Shown: positions 1-13,584, counted from the first letter of the stretch. The stretch is 64,000 bases of DNA from Diphasiastrum complanatum (GCA_029204225.1 CM055109.1:5399053-5463052); one strand, 5' to 3'. Translations and numbers: made by a program. The notes: a model not told the origin generated them from the sequence alone.

Positions 1-2094
<2,094 letters not shown>

Positions 2095-2279
2095 TGTTTT
2101 GCTGAGCTTGAATTCTAATTCTAATATGAATCCGAAGAATGATAACAGGAGATTCAGTTGGCAGCAACTGTATGAACAGTAGGGCTTGTTTTGCAAAGCT
2201 TGAATTCTAAGTTTAATATGCCCTTAAAGAATTATAATAGGGCATTCAGTTTGTAGCGAACATACGAATGGTAGGGCTT
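2095..2279 (+). repeat. diverged tandem duplication, about 90 bp unit
   Basis: Two adjacent copies share the order: a TTTTGC block, the word GCTTGAATTCTAA, an AATATG block, a GAATTATAA-type block, ATTCAGTT, and a terminal GTAGGGCTT block. Copies run about 2095-2186 and 2187-2279. It is an imperfect local duplication with no coding content. Confidence 0.75.
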
Positions 2280-2338
2280 CTGTGTGGTCAATCACAAATA
2301 AAAGACTTCTGACAGGAATGTTCATAGACTTTACAATG

Positions 2339-3036
2339 GGAAAGTCTCAGTGTTTCCTCAAAACGGGACGTACGAAACGACCCCGTTTCGAAACACCGTT
2401 TCAGTGTTCGAAACGACTGAAAAAAAAATAAATAAATAACCAATTTTTTTTTTCTGAAATCGTGCAATAAGCTTTGTAGTATGTACTGGCAATGGGCATG
2501 AACAGATTCTCGCAACCTAATAACCTATCCATGACAGTATCAATAATTGACTGAGGAAAGTGACCATAGTCACCGTACACAGCTTCTCCTCTTGAAATTG
2601 CATTCTAATTTCTCTAGAGCATTCTCATGAAATTGGATGTATCTACTTATTACTAGACTGTCTATGACATCTGTAAACCCCAAAAACCGCGCCATAAGCT
2701 TTGTAGTATGTACTGGCAATGGGCATGAACAGATTCTCGCAACCTAATAACCTATCCATGACATTATCAATAATTGATTGAGGAAAGTGACCATAGTCAC
2801 CATACACAGCTTCTCCTCTTGAAATTGCATTCTCTAGAGCATTCTCATGAAATTGGATGTATCTACTTGTTACTAGACTTTCTATGACATCTGTAAACCC
2901 CAAAAACCCTCAAAAACACATTTTCAAAAAAAAAGAAAACCCTAAAAAAAGTTTCCCGTTTTGAACCTGAACCAAACGTTTCAAACGCGTTTCGAAACGA
3001 CATACGAAACGCGCCCATGAAACATTGGAAAGTCTC
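2339..3036 (-). mobile_element. non-autonomous Mutator-like element with captured exon, copy 1
   Basis: A 10-bp target-site duplication, GGAAAGTCTC, flanks the element at 2339-2348 and 3027-3036. The ends are inverted versions of an AATGTTTC-type terminus followed by stretches dense in GTTTCGAAAC-like palindromes and then T or A runs. No transposase is present. Inside is an exon-like segment present twice in tandem (about 2463-2688 and 2690-2905), read on the minus strand. A 9-11 bp target duplication plus long terminal repeats plus gene cargo is the known pattern of Pack-MULEs. The family assignment is inferred from that pattern. A second copy lies 570 bp away in opposite orientation. Confidence 0.75.
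2463..2905 (-). pseudogene. captured host-gene exon fragment, tandemly doubled
   Basis: Each unit encodes about 67 residues, including NAISRGEAVYGDYGHF and MDRLLGCENLF, preceded on the coding strand by GGGGTTTACAG, which looks like an intron 3' splice site. The unit nearer 2905 is open. The unit at 2463-2688 carries an 8-bp insertion (repeating TTCTCTAG-like sequence near 2610) that breaks the frame. I do not recognise the parent protein. The units are nearly identical to the copy at 3758-3957, so all derive from one capture event followed by duplication. There is no start or stop codon of a whole gene; it is cargo of the surrounding element. Confidence 0.7.
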
Positions 3037-3602
3037 AAGTCTGAATTGAGGGCAACTATGATCTATCCAGAATGGCATATCAAGCGTTGAAATTTGTTCC
3101 ATTGCTTAAAAGTAGGCGGGCACATCTACCCTAAAACAACAGTAGCAAGCTGCTAGTACATGCGGTCCTTAATAGCTGCTTCAAGAGAAGTCAAGAGAAA
3201 ACTTCATAGTATATAGCTGAGCACAGTACATAGAATCCAGAAAGTGGACTATAAATGGAAACTGTCAGAGGGAGCTCAACTTTCGCAATATGTTTCAAAA
3301 TTCTGACTTCGCAAAGAAGGTAACATTGACACTGACAACAAATTTTAACACAACAAAACACCCTGAACCTACCAAACTTGAGTGGCCCCAGCCCCATTGA
3401 GGTTTAATCAATAACCAAATATGAGCACTATCTTGTTTGAATCTTCAATCAAGAAGGAGATTCTTAAGACAAGTATCCTAAGCTGACAAGCTTTTAGAGA
3501 ACTCCTGATAAAAATGCTTTCATCTGTTACAAAACACAGAGTAGACTTCACATTGAGAATGTGGGACATATATCAGCCTTTTTTAAGGTAGAAAATTCAG
3601 AC
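3037..3602. other. spacer between the two MULE copies
   Basis: About 570 bp with no recognised gene. Minus-strand open frames here lack recognisable domains. Confidence 0.5.
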
Positions 3603-4084
3603 CTTCACCATCAACGTTTCATGGGCTCGTTTCGTACGTCGTTTCAAAACGCGTTTGAAACATGCATGAAACGTCTAGTTTAGGTTCGAAACGGGACATT
3701 TTTTTAGGGTTTTTTTTTTTTTGAAAATGTGTTTTTGAGGGTTTTTGGGGTTTACAGATGTCATAGAAAGTCTAGTAACAAGTAGATACATCCAATTTCA
3801 TGAGAATGCTCTAGAGAATGCAATTTCAAGAGGAGAAGCTGTGTACGGTGACTATGGTCACTTTCCTCAGTCAATTATTGATACTGTCATGGATAGGTTA
3901 TTAGGTTGCAAGAATCTGTTCATGCCCATTGCCAGTACATACTACAAAGCTTATGGAGTGATTTCGGAAAAAAAATTGTTTTTTTATTATTTTTTTTTTT
4001 TTACAGTCGTTTCAAACACTGAAACGGCATTTCGAAACGGGGTCATTTCATACGGCCTGTTTCGAGGAAACATTGTTCATCATG
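3603..4084 (+). mobile_element. non-autonomous Mutator-like element with captured exon, copy 2
   Basis: Same architecture as the element at 2339-3036 but inverted and with one exon unit. The left end begins AACGTTTCATGG near 3613 and the right end closes GGAAACATT near 4074. The flanking 10-mers CTTCACCATC (3603-3612) and GTTCATCATG (4075-4084) match at 7 of 10 bases and are read as a decayed target duplication. The termini contain repeated TTTCGTACG and TTTCGAAAC-like words. No transposase is present, so movement would have needed a helper elsewhere. Confidence 0.7.
3758..3957 (+). pseudogene. captured host-gene exon fragment
   Basis: Open over its whole length. The reading frame gives about 67 residues including YIQFHENALENA, RGEAVYGDYGHFPQS and MDRLLGCKNLFMPIAS. 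It is preceded by GGGTTTACAG, an acceptor-like site at 3748-3757, and ends at TTATGG before an unrelated T-rich arm. In the flanking terminal repeat the frame runs on artificially to 4236. The conserved reading frame, compared with the tandem units at 2463-2905, suggests a genuine protein origin, but I cannot name the donor gene. Confidence 0.65.
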
Positions 4085-4236
4085 GTAAGATACATTTCAG
4101 GGAACTGCCAAAGAGGATTGCATATGCCAGCTATGCACTATGGGGGAGACTGAGAATGAGGAGCATTTCATCTTTTGCTCTCCTATATGCTATGAGATCA
4201 AAGGGAGGTACGATGGTTTTTCTAGGGAGCAATTGA
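4085..4236 (+). pseudogene. LINE ORF2 C-terminal tail relic
   Basis: In the frame through 4130-4220 the translation reads as a zinc-finger-like tail: an LCT start, then ETENEEHFIFCSP and YEIKGRYDGF. The same motif ends the LINE relics at 9700-10020 and 30480-30640, where it follows the order C, H-x-IF-x-C, Y-x-IR-x-RY. Only the last 50 or so residues remain. The fragment starts immediately at the right edge of the Mutator-like element, so that element may have inserted into this LINE. Confidence 0.65.
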
Positions 4237-4288
4237 TTACTCTTTAAACTTTGATCTCTCACAAGGACAAAAATGTGTGATTTTGGAG

Positions 4289-4785
4289 TGTGACGATACA
4301 GCAGATGTCACAAGCCAGTCTCTCCAAGCTCATGAATCCTAGGAGCCAGTGTGTAGAATGAACCTCCCAACCATAGGCACCCCCCCTCTTTGAGTCCTTC
4401 TACCTGCTATTCCCGTCACTGGCACATGGCATCCACCTGTGGGTGATCAGTCCACTTGGCATGCATGGCCCCTGTGACCTGTGAATACTGAGTGACTCAT
4501 AGGGTACACCCTCGTGCCCCGCCAAAGACCTGTGACCCTCTTGGTCACCCCGACTACTTGCCGGCTAGCATCTCGTCACTGACGGCTAGGGTCCCGATGG
4601 TCAAGACACACCGCATCTCTGACAAGTTGTCAGACGGCTACACCGGGTCACTGCTCGTGACGCACTGGTCCCAACTTGGGACAGATGTCCTCCTCGGTCA
4701 CCGACCCTTGCCAATACTTGGCCTCAGGCCCTCTAGTGACCGGCCGTGCCAAGGTCATGATAGAGTCGTAACTGGACTCTTAACA
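4289..4785 (-). repeat. probable 3' LTR of minus-strand gypsy
   Basis: On the minus strand the gypsy polyprotein ends near 4812 and is followed by a purine tract (AGAGGAGGGAAGGA, 4800-4786), then TGTTAAGAG. That is the usual order of polypurine tract and LTR start. A plausible LTR end in TCACA lies at about 4289. The matching 5' LTR is absent because the element is truncated, so the boundaries are inferred. Confidence 0.45.
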
Positions 4786-4814
4786 ATCCTTCCCTCCTCT
4801 GGCAAGTCATCGGT

Positions 4815-7178
4815 CCTCGATGACAAACTCTGGGTAAGACTTCTGCAACGCCTATCGCGTCTCCCAGGTAGCATCTGACAACGGATGCCCTTTCTAGGTT
4901 ACTAGATACTCTTGAAGGAGACGATTCCGCAATCGTCGCTCCCTTTGATCTAGGATTCTATCTGGCCCATAACCTGTGGTGTCTTTCTCCTCAAGAGACA
5001 CTAGACCTTCCACCAGGCTATCGCCATCATGCAAACATTTCTTCAGTTTGCTAACATGGAATACTGGATGCACCTTGCATCCTACAGGTAGCTGTAGCTT
5101 ATAAGCTACTTGGCTCACCTTCTTAATAATCAACCATGGTCCACAATACCTAGGAGATAACTTGGCGCACTTTCCTGTGCGTAGCACCTTCGACTTCGAA
5201 GGGACTAGTCAATACACCCAATCTCCATTCTCAAATTCCCGATAGGTACGGTTCTCACGAGCATAACTCTCTGCCCTAGCTACAGCTTTGGACAAGTTAT
5301 CTCGTGCCAACTCTAGCTTCTGCTGCATCTGAGCCAAAAACTCTACAGCACTAGGTACCCTATGCGGAATCCCTATGATTGCAAGACTCAGTGGCCTGAA
5401 ACCATAATTGACCTCAAATGGACTCAATCCAGTGGACGCATGTCTCTTATCATTGTATGCGAACTCCAATAGAGGTAAATGCTTTACCCGTCTGTTTACG
5501 TACTACTCACATATGCCCTAAGCATATCTTCCAAGATCTGATTCACTCACTCTGTCTAACCATCCGTCTGAGGATACTCAGAGCTACTCATCCGCAATTG
5601 TGTTCCCAACTTGGCGAACACCTCAATCCAGAAATTTCCCGAAAACTTGGGATCCCTGTCAGAAACTATGGACTTCGGAAGACCATGTACTTGGAAAACC
5701 TGTCTACCACTACCATAACGGAATTGAATCCATTCTGGGTCTTGGGTAGCCCAACAATAAAATCCATAGAGATGCTTTCTCACCTTCATGTAGGTATCTC
5801 AAGTGGATGTAACAAGCCCGGAGGACTTACTCTCTCGGCCTTGTTCACCTGACAAGTCGTGCAACGCTGGACATACTCTCTTACATCCCGCTGCAATCGT
5901 GGCCAAAAGTAATGCCTTCTCAAAAGCTCACTGGTCTTATCAAACCAGGGTGCCTTGCGCAGGGACTATCATGGCATTCATGAAGTATCTTACGACGAAG
6001 ATCCTTCACGTCTGGCACGAAAACTTTTCCATTTCTCAATAACATACCATCCTTCACGGTGTATGTTAAATATGTATTGGTGTGTGCCTCTACAGAAGCG
6101 ACAGCCTTGACTGATTCTTCCGTTTGGTCGACTACCTTGCGCACATCAGGCCACACACGCTGACAATGCGGGTCCTTTTCTTGAGCCTTCTTAATCTCCT
6201 CCATGAGACCACTGTCAACCACAGTAAAGCTCATCTGATGCAGTATACGAGATAGTGCATCAGCGACCACATTTTCCTTCCCTCTTCGGAAGCGACTTTC
6301 CAAATGAAATTCCTGCATCAGCTCGGCCCACCGAGCTTGGTGGCCCTTCAAATATGGCTGAGTGCAAAAATACCTTCAAGTATGGTGATCTGTGTACACA
6401 TAAAACTCGGCGCCATATAAATAATGTCTCCACATCTTGAGCGCATGTATAATCGCATACAGCTCTTGCTCGTGTGTAGGATATCTCTGTTGAGCTGGTG
6501 TCAACTTCTTACTCTCAAAGGCTACTGGTCTACCCTCTTGGCTCAACACTGCACCTCCACTTGCATCCGTCTCTAGGTCAAAAGGTTTTTGGGTATCCAC
6601 AATCTTGAGAACTGGAGCCGTGGCCACAGACCCCTTCAGGTTCTCAAAACGTTGCTGAGCTTCAGCATCCCATCGAACCACAGTGTTACTTTTCCTTAAC
6701 TGGTCCGTTAAAGGAGCAGCTATCCAGGAATAATTCCTAACAAACCGCCGGTGGAATTTACAAAAGCCTAAGAAAGATTGTAATTGGCGTATATCGGCAG
6801 GCCTCGGCCACTTCTTAACCACAGCTACCTTGGCTGGGTCAACCGAAATACCCTCAGCTGTCACTACGTGACCCAAATACTCGACACGAGTCTTACACAA
6901 CTCTGTCTTCTGAGCATTGGCATACAAGACAGAAGCTTGTAACTTGCCCAAAACGGTCTTGAGATGAACCTCATGCTCCTCAACCGCTTTACTAAAAACC
7001 AATATCGTCAATAAAATTGACAACAAACTTGCCCATTTAGTCTCGCAAGACATCGTTCATGAGCATCATGAACGTGGCTGGGGCATTGGTTAAGCCAAAT
7101 GGCATAACCAAAAATTCATAATGACCGAAACGGGTCCGCCTCGGAAGGCCGTCTTCTGGACATCTTCATCTCGAATCC
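4815..7178 (-). pseudogene. gypsy pol remnant: RT, RNase H, integrase, chromodomain
   Basis: Reading from right to left: RT palm near 7175-7080 ([12 protein letters not shown], then after a frameshift [12 protein letters not shown]) and the catalytic region near 7030-6990 (FIDDILVFS, split by a frameshift). RNase H lies around 6600-6380, with DASGG and YTDHHT. The integrase HHCC zinc region is near 6050-5920 (HECHDSPCARHPG), the core near 5790-5560 (DRDPKFSG, SSEYPQTDG) and 5470-5400 (EFAYNDKRHAST). The C-terminal region is at 5187-4815, with KLSPRYCGPW, FHVSKLKKCL and TWE. In a live element it would encode the enzymes for reverse transcription and insertion. It is broken by at least two frameshifts and internal stops. 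Confidence 0.88.
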
Positions 7179-7179
7179 G

Positions 7180-8592
7180 CTATTTTTCCAACAAAACAAA
7201 ATTAAAAAAACCTTTTTTTTTTTTTGCGATTCTGGGTTCAGAATCGCGATTTGCCGCAACTATGGTTCAAACTTCACATGGTACACCAGGTATGTATACA
7301 TCTAGACAGTCTTGGTGGTTGATAGGATCTTGATTGAGGTTTATCTATTTGTTTAGTCTTGAGACTTTTATGAGTGATGCCTGCACTTCCATAGGAGAAA
7401 TACTTGATATATCACATGTACTCTTTTAATCTTATGTACTCACAAGACTTAATTAACCTTCTTTCTTTCTTTCTCTATCTTAATTTATCTTCTTTTCTGA
7501 TTTTTAACTAGCAATGGTGCACAAATCTCTACTTGCTGCAAAGAGGATCCTTCCTCTATGTCTTCACAACCCCTGTTTAATGCAAGTTGTTGGATTTTAA
7601 ACTAGCAAAACTTGGACTTTCAAAACAAGTTTACTAAACACGACTCTACCAATGAGAGATAGCACACATCATCATTAAGCATACACATAGGCTATACACA
7701 CACAACAAACTAAACATTATCAGATGCACAAATAAATTCAAGGTAATACTTGGATCTCCATTGACGTTTGAGGACCTTCACTTAACACAAGGTCTTCCAC
7801 CAAGAATTCTTAAATCATCCAAGCCATATTGGGACTTCTATGGAACAGAAAGATGTTGGTGCCAGGGAAAGCAATCCAGTAATAAGTAATAAACTGGACA
7901 AATGTTACTTCAAATCCCCCTGAATTTGTAAGAGCGACAGGCGTGCACATTCATGATGCTCTTCAATCAAATGATAGTGAGGCACGTTTCATCTATTCAT
8001 CATTGTCCAAAATCAACCCAAGAACTTTATGCCAAGAACTGAGCTTGAAAATCTATATGTATTTTTATGCATTTTTTGTAAGCTATAACAGCTGAATGGA
8101 GGAAAAGCATAGGATGATAATCCAATAAGATAAATCTCTTAAAGTGAGATTACAGCAAGTACAACATCAACAGTGGATAGTAATATAATCAGATAATGCT
8201 CAGGTTTCTCGTGAGCCTTCATTGATATTCCAATGCTGTAATCACATGTTTGAATGATGTTATTCCCTTGTTCATACCAGCTCAGATTATGAAAATTCAC
8301 TATAAAGCAAACACGAGCAATAAATTTATTTGATTGAAGAAAAAGCCCCAAAACCTCTTATAACTTCTGATTGTAATCTCCATCTGATCAAGAAATTTTC
8401 TTGAGAAACAGAAGCTGAATCCTATCCAACTGTTGAACTTTCAGTTGGATAGGCACTCTTTAAAATGATTCCATAATTAAAATAGAAATCCAAGGAGGTC
8501 AGAGAACTAGAACAAAATTTTCCACTTCTATGTTGAGAGAAAAAAAAAATGAAAGGATAGTAATCACAAAAGTTTGGTAACAGTTTCCATAC
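7180..8592. other. non-coding, probably MED8 intron 7 or 3' flank
   Basis: No recognisable exon, although the minus strand should carry the remainder of MED8 somewhere to the left of 8593. A block at 7220-7260 holds ATTCTGGGTTCAGAAT, a palindrome-rich end similar in style to the small elements elsewhere in the window. Confidence 0.5.
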
Positions 8593-8853
8593 ATGCGGAA
8601 GTGGTGGAGTTGCCGGCTGTCGCAGTTGCTGTAGAGCTTGCTGTTGCTTTTGCAGCTGCTGAACCTTTTGCCTTTGCAGAAGTGCGGCTTGATTCTGTTG
8701 CTGTTGACTCTGCTGTTGGGGGGAAGAAGCATTGAAATTTCCAGACCTGGGAGAATTCGTAAACGACATTGCAGAAGGCGGTGTGCCATTGATAGTTGCA
8801 CCTCCAAGTGCTTGCAAAGGTGATGGTATGGAGCCAAGCTGGGCTTGGGGACC
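8593..8853 (-). CDS. MED8: MED8 exon 7 (Gln-rich region)
   Basis: This exon supplies 87 codons in phase 0. It opens with GPQAQLGSIPSPLQ, passes MSFTNSPRSGNFNASS, then a Gln-rich run (SPQQQSQQQQNQ, LLQRQKVQQLQKQQQ) and ends LRQPATPPLPH. The acceptor is GATGCAG at 8854-8860 and the donor is CAT followed by GTATGG at 8592. Plant MED8 carries the same NSPRSG-then-polyglutamine transition. The Gln-rich part is expected to be disordered and to mediate contacts rather than catalysis. Downstream exons should continue a Gln-rich tail but were not found to the left. Confidence 0.85.
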
Positions 8854-9369
8854 CTGCATCAAAATAAAATAAACAATAATTATAAGTAAACAACCCCACT
8901 ATAAAAGCACAAAAGAAAGTATATGTACTGAAACAAGACCATCTTCCATGCAGGTTACATCAACACCTTTGCATTTCTTTGTACAAAAATTTCGCGCGTT
9001 GGAGACTCAACCTTCATGCTAATATGCAGAAATAGAGCACATGTCATTATGGAGACCTTCATGCATGCAATTGCTAGTGTTCCTTGCATGTATGCTACCT
9101 TTTATTTAAAATATTGTACTGGCTACTCATGAGATGTCTGATTCCTGGTCTTCTGATGGAACTGTTCACTACCTATATTCACCCAGTCAACAATCTGCCA
9201 CTCATACAAGGTCGCTCTCAATCAGCCCACCAGTTCAATGTGATTGGTTTATTGGAGCCATGAAACATACTTTTGAAAGCTCTCATTTTGTATGTTCCAA
9301 AATACTTCCATTTGCCAATTTCACTTATATAGCCTAAATTATACCAATAGTTCTTTATGCTCTTTGAAC

Positions 9370-10030
9370 ACGTTACGAATGATTCGGGCGACGCCGTCAA
9401 TTCCATGTCAAATATTATTAGTGGAGTTTGCAGTGTCACCACAACAAATCAAGGTTATCTTCTGGCTCAACACATATACAGAGAAAGTCACCACAATTGT
9501 TGACAAGAAGATGCAATATCTTCACGACAAAGATATGCGAATCTCATCAGTATATTAGGAGGTTCATATTTCACACAACATCCAAAGAGTGTGGCAGGGT
9601 TCATTGGGGGTCAAGCCTGAATTCTATCAAACTCCGGAGCGAGACACAATCTGATATTCCTCACTACCTAGACTCTGGATTATCGCATTGCCTCAAATTT
9701 ACTCTAGGACGCATTGCCTCAAATTTACTCTAGGACAGTTTCGAGTCTCCTCTCATCATCTACATGTGGAGACTAGACGCTTTCGTGGCACCCCATGTGA
9801 GAATAGGATTTCTCAATTGTGTACTGCAGACGAGGTGGAGACTGAGGAGCATTACATTTTTAGATGCCTTGCATTTTACAATATCAGAGGGAGATATCAT
9901 TGCCTCCTTCGTAATCCGCCACTCACTTTGTGTTCACTGATATCATATGAGGAGTCACATTGTGTCATCTTGATGATAAATGAGACACTCCTGCTTCGGA
10001 GTGAACTTTGCTTAATAGACTCTTAAGTTA
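9370..10030 (+). pseudogene. LINE ORF2 3' end relic in MED8 intron 6
   Basis: In shifting frames this gives GLSHCLKFTLG near 9680-9710, ETRRFRGTPCEN near 9770, then the zinc-finger-like tail LCTADEVETEEHYIFRC and YNIRGRYHCLLRN to 9915, ending LLLRSELCLIDS at 10023. The same order of blocks closes the minus-strand LINE at 29889-32480, so both belong to one family. A short piece of 21-23 bp (CATTGCCTCAAATTTACTCTAGG) is duplicated around 9687-9733. The fragment lies opposite in orientation to MED8 and is 5'-truncated, as LINE copies typically are. Confidence 0.75.
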
Positions 10031-10321
10031 GAAACATTATTAGAGGCGATGCAAAATATTCCCACCAAAGACCATCATAGAAATCAAAAACTCCCTAGTG
10101 CATCCTCCCAGCAGAGGGATGCTATTAGGAGAATTTTCTTTGACACGAGTGTGAATAAGGTTCGTAAAAGATAGTTTCAATACCATGTCATTATATATTG
10201 TATAGTAATCATGCATAAAAGACGCTTTATTATTCGTCCATAATGGATGAACGAAGAGCCATATGCATGAACTTTTGATGCATCAATTTTGAACTAAAAG
10301 ATCGAACACTAGAAGTGAGAC

Positions 10322-10395
10322 CTGCTGAGTTCCACCAGACCGAACAAAACCAGTCGTCAGTGCAACTGATGTTGGTGTTTTTGGGAGGCCACTAC
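10322..10395 (-). CDS. MED8: MED8 exon 6
   Basis: A 74-bp exon. With the G carried over from exon 5 it encodes GSGLPKTPTSVALTTGF and VRSGGTQQ and ends in phase 0. The acceptor is ATATGCAG at 10396-10403 and the donor CAGCAG|GTCTCA at 10321. The Ser/Thr/Pro-rich content fits the low-complexity linker between the conserved N-terminal half and the Gln-rich tail. It has no strong family signature by itself; the call rests on the splice sites and the fit of phases on both sides. Confidence 0.7.
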
Positions 10396-10851
10396 CTGCA
10401 TATAAGTAAAATGTGCAGAGATTTATTTCAAACTACTTCCAAAAAAAAGTTGAAACAACCTGTACTATTTTGCATGACCATTTAACATGCAAGGGAGCAG
10501 AAATCTATATCTTGCTCTGCTAGCTTTGCAGGATGATCATGAAAAACTAGACTATCTGATTTGAAGAATCTATGATATATGGTAATATGCTATCAAGGTG
10601 TAAGATAAACTGAAAAAATTCTATAGATATCAACATACAACACCCAAACAGTTACATCTGAAGCAGATAGGTGTTCAATGTGGTTATACTGTGTAGATTC
10701 CACATTCGTACTTAGCTGAAGTTAAACAAAACTCAAACAAAAACTATGTTAGACCAACCAGCATCCTTCCTGCTTAAGTGAAAAAATAGCAGCAGCTATT
10801 GTAACATTGGGTACTATGCACAGCAGTTTTTATGCATAGCTTCCATATCAC

Positions 10852-10965
10852 CTGAATCAGTGACTTGGAAAGAAGATGGAGCACTGTCTCCCATAGCAAA
10901 TGATGGAGCTAGATGTTGTGGTAGAGAACCGGATACCTGGCGTTGATCGGGAGATATCCGAAGTC
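10852..10965 (-). CDS. MED8: MED8 exon 5
   Basis: A 114-bp exon that completes the Gly codon begun in exon 4 and reads GLRISPDQRQVSGSLPQHLA and then SFAMGDSAPSSFQVTDS. The acceptor is GCTACAG at 10966-10972 and the donor TTCAG|GTGATA at 10851. The GLR-x-x-PDQRQ block directly after the NYGEG of exon 4 is a diagnostic plant MED8 junction, and the two pieces lie 10.6 kb apart. It belongs to the end of the conserved half of the protein. Confidence 0.88.
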
Positions 10966-11099
10966 CTGTAGCAAAGCAATAGAGCAGTATACAAACTCTA
11001 ATGTTATTCCTTGTAAAGATATGAATATCAGCAAGAAAGGAACAATTTCTCAAGGAAGAGCTACTAAAGTACACTAGGTGCCATAGAGCAAGCATTTTC

Positions 11100-13580
11100 T
11101 AAAATTGGACTTCTAAGGGACAAACTAACCCTAAAATGAGGGTTCCAAGAATTTCTTACTTTGAAACATTACCAACAAGACTCATTATCATGGAACAAAA
11201 AGTTCTTGACCAAGCTCAGTTAGAGTGTCTGGGTCCACTCAAGGTCATCAATCACCAACAAGCCTCGATGTGGAATTAAATCTTGGCGTGACCAATAATC
11301 TCGAACACTGGAGGGCCGGTCTACCATATTAGGACTATTCCATGCCCTTAACAGAATATGGCCGTAACAAACAACATGCACAATACATAGTAGTAGGAGT
11401 AACCATAGTATCAAATAAACCTTTCAAACCAACTTCCAGTTTCCAATTTGTGTTGTTCCCAGTTTGTTTTCAAGGGCTTGTGGTTTTTTTGATTATGAGA
11501 CCAACTTGGTCAAGAAATGGATCCTCAAAAGTGATAGTTTACAATTTGAGGGGGGGGCTATAGGTGAAGGAAAAACAATAAGCTATGTGACTTGCACCTA
11601 CTCTAGGGTGCTGATGATGTGGGTAGGGATGTTGTAACTTTGGGTCCATGCTATGCATGATGAAGTTGATGGTCTAAGATTTTGTGGTCGGACTCCATAG
11701 GGTTAATTCTCTCGTCTCCTTTGTTATGTTAGGTATTATCCTAGATGTATAATTGTATTAACGGACATGCCATTCTCATTTGAGATCTTCGTCCAAGTTA
11801 CGGCCAGCTGTTTTGTGCTAGTTCTTTCTATCTTCAAGTGGTGCTTTATGCCCTTGGGCTATGCTTGTTAGTCAGGCTTTGAGCAAGCAAAAGTGCTGAA
11901 ATGCAAATGTAAACTTTCCTTATTTTTTTCGTAAGGAAGTAGGAACTTCGTTTAATTTGCTTTGTTGTTTAGTGCTAGCCTTCATCATGACTAAGTCTGC
12001 CCTTCACCTTTGGAGAAATAATATGTTGGTCTTTCTATATGAAAGATAATGTGGTATGTTTGGGCATGTGTACTAGGGATGTCATATCATTTGGTTCATG
12101 CTATGCCTGATGAAGTTGATGGTCTAAGAAGTCATATAGTGATTGCCAACCAAGAACACCATTTGAACATCAATAGGCTGATCCTCAAGTAGATCATAGA
12201 TCAACCTTCCTTAAAAGTAATGAGTCTCTTACAAGAACTCTGAAGACTCTAGAATTCAAACTGTAAAATGATCTGTAGGATTCCTGCTATAATGTTTGGG
12301 GACCCTGGGAAAATTTTCCCATCCGCAAAACGGGAAAAGATACGTCATCACATTGTGGTAAAAGTTATCTAGAAAATGTCATATGACAGTCATATCAAAA
12401 TTTCATCAAATTCATCCATCAGATACTTGTAAAATTGTTACACAAATAATCAATAGCATATTATAGTCAATATAATCTTTAATTTGAATGACATGAATTT
12501 CAATTGAGCTTCATTAAGTTCTTTACACCTTGAAATTATCCAAAGACCAAATTTTTTGAGTCTAGAATAATAAAATGGATTAAGTCTTTACAGTGATAGT
12601 TACTGAATTGGAAACTTCAAACTCAAGTGGCTAGTACCTTCAATGTGCTGTAGCATCCGTAACTCCTTCCATCTCATCATCCAAGATTCCGAGTCTAAGT
12701 GTGCCCCCCAATGTATCTTCTTGTAGAAGGATCATTCAAGCAATCTATCTTAGGTTAGCATTCATAGAGATTAGGCCATTTGCCCCGAAATGGGCAAATT
12801 TACTCCAAAGCCTCTCACAAGGAGAGGAGTTGTATCCATGTCATATTTTCCTTACGAGTTGTTTATGGGCAGTGACTGAATAATTGAAGATCGTAATGGG
12901 CTCGTTACGTAGCTTTGCGCTTATAGACTTTGACTGCATGAATGGAACTATATTAACTTTATGCATTTAGGGAGAGAGAGGATAAATCCAACATGGATAG
13001 CGTCCGGAAGGTTGGACGGGAGGTGGTCACAGAGTCGTGAAGCAATATCTGCTGCAGCAAGGGGGTGTCAACAACATAGTGCTCCCACCATTCCACCCCT
13101 CACAAGAAATTTGTCTTCTTGAGCATGTTTCTAACATGTCATTTCCTTGTCCCTCCTATAAAAACAAAAGCTGGAATCTCAAATCTTGAATTTGATTTTT
13201 AGGTACCAGGTTACACAAAGTCTTTTCTGATGTAACCTCCACCTCTTGATCTGACTCCTATTTTTTGCCTTGAAACTCTTGATCAACTACGTGCCCTGCT
13301 GTGCTGCATGCATTGCATGTGCCTACTCTTGCACTTGAGCATTGACGAAGTGAGTAGGGACGTCATAGCATTTGGTCTGTGCTATACATGATGAACTTGA
13401 TGGTATGACACTTTTGCGGGTGGACCCCCATAAGGTTGAAGATTGCATGCTTCTTGTGCTATGCAAGGTAAAATTTTAAACATAATGTTGACATACGAAA
13501 GATAGCATCATCATATCATTATTATTTCTATTGAAACAACTTGGGATGATTGGGAGACATCTTGTGTTAAGCTAAGAGAC
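11100..13580. repeat. MED8 intron 4, with three dispersed copies of a decayed repeat
   Basis: No gene in this part of the intron. A recognisable word, ATGCTATGCATGATGAAGTT followed by GATGGTCTAAGA, recurs with changes at about 11615-11700, 12070-12140 and 13350-13440. Each copy is preceded by a TAGGGATGT-like block and two are followed by a GGTCGGACTCCAT-like block. They may be fragments of one older retroelement; I cannot name it. Confidence 0.6.
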
Positions 13581-13584
13581 AGAG

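Larger units (their letters stand above)
4289..7178 (-). mobile_element. 5'-truncated Ty3-gypsy retrotransposon
   Basis: A chromodomain-type gypsy read on the minus strand: RT (partial), RNase H, integrase, C-terminal chromodomain-like region, polypurine tract, 3' LTR. Gag, protease, the first half of RT and the 5' LTR are missing. At about 7178 it stops inside RT and abuts T-rich sequence with a short palindromic ATTCTGGGTTCAGAAT block. Several frameshifts and stops make it inactive. Confidence 0.85.

Noticed and set aside
8499-8899. Alternative open frames over MED8 exon 7
   Set aside because: Only the frame with the Gln-rich, NSPRSG-containing product agrees with the splice phases and the family.
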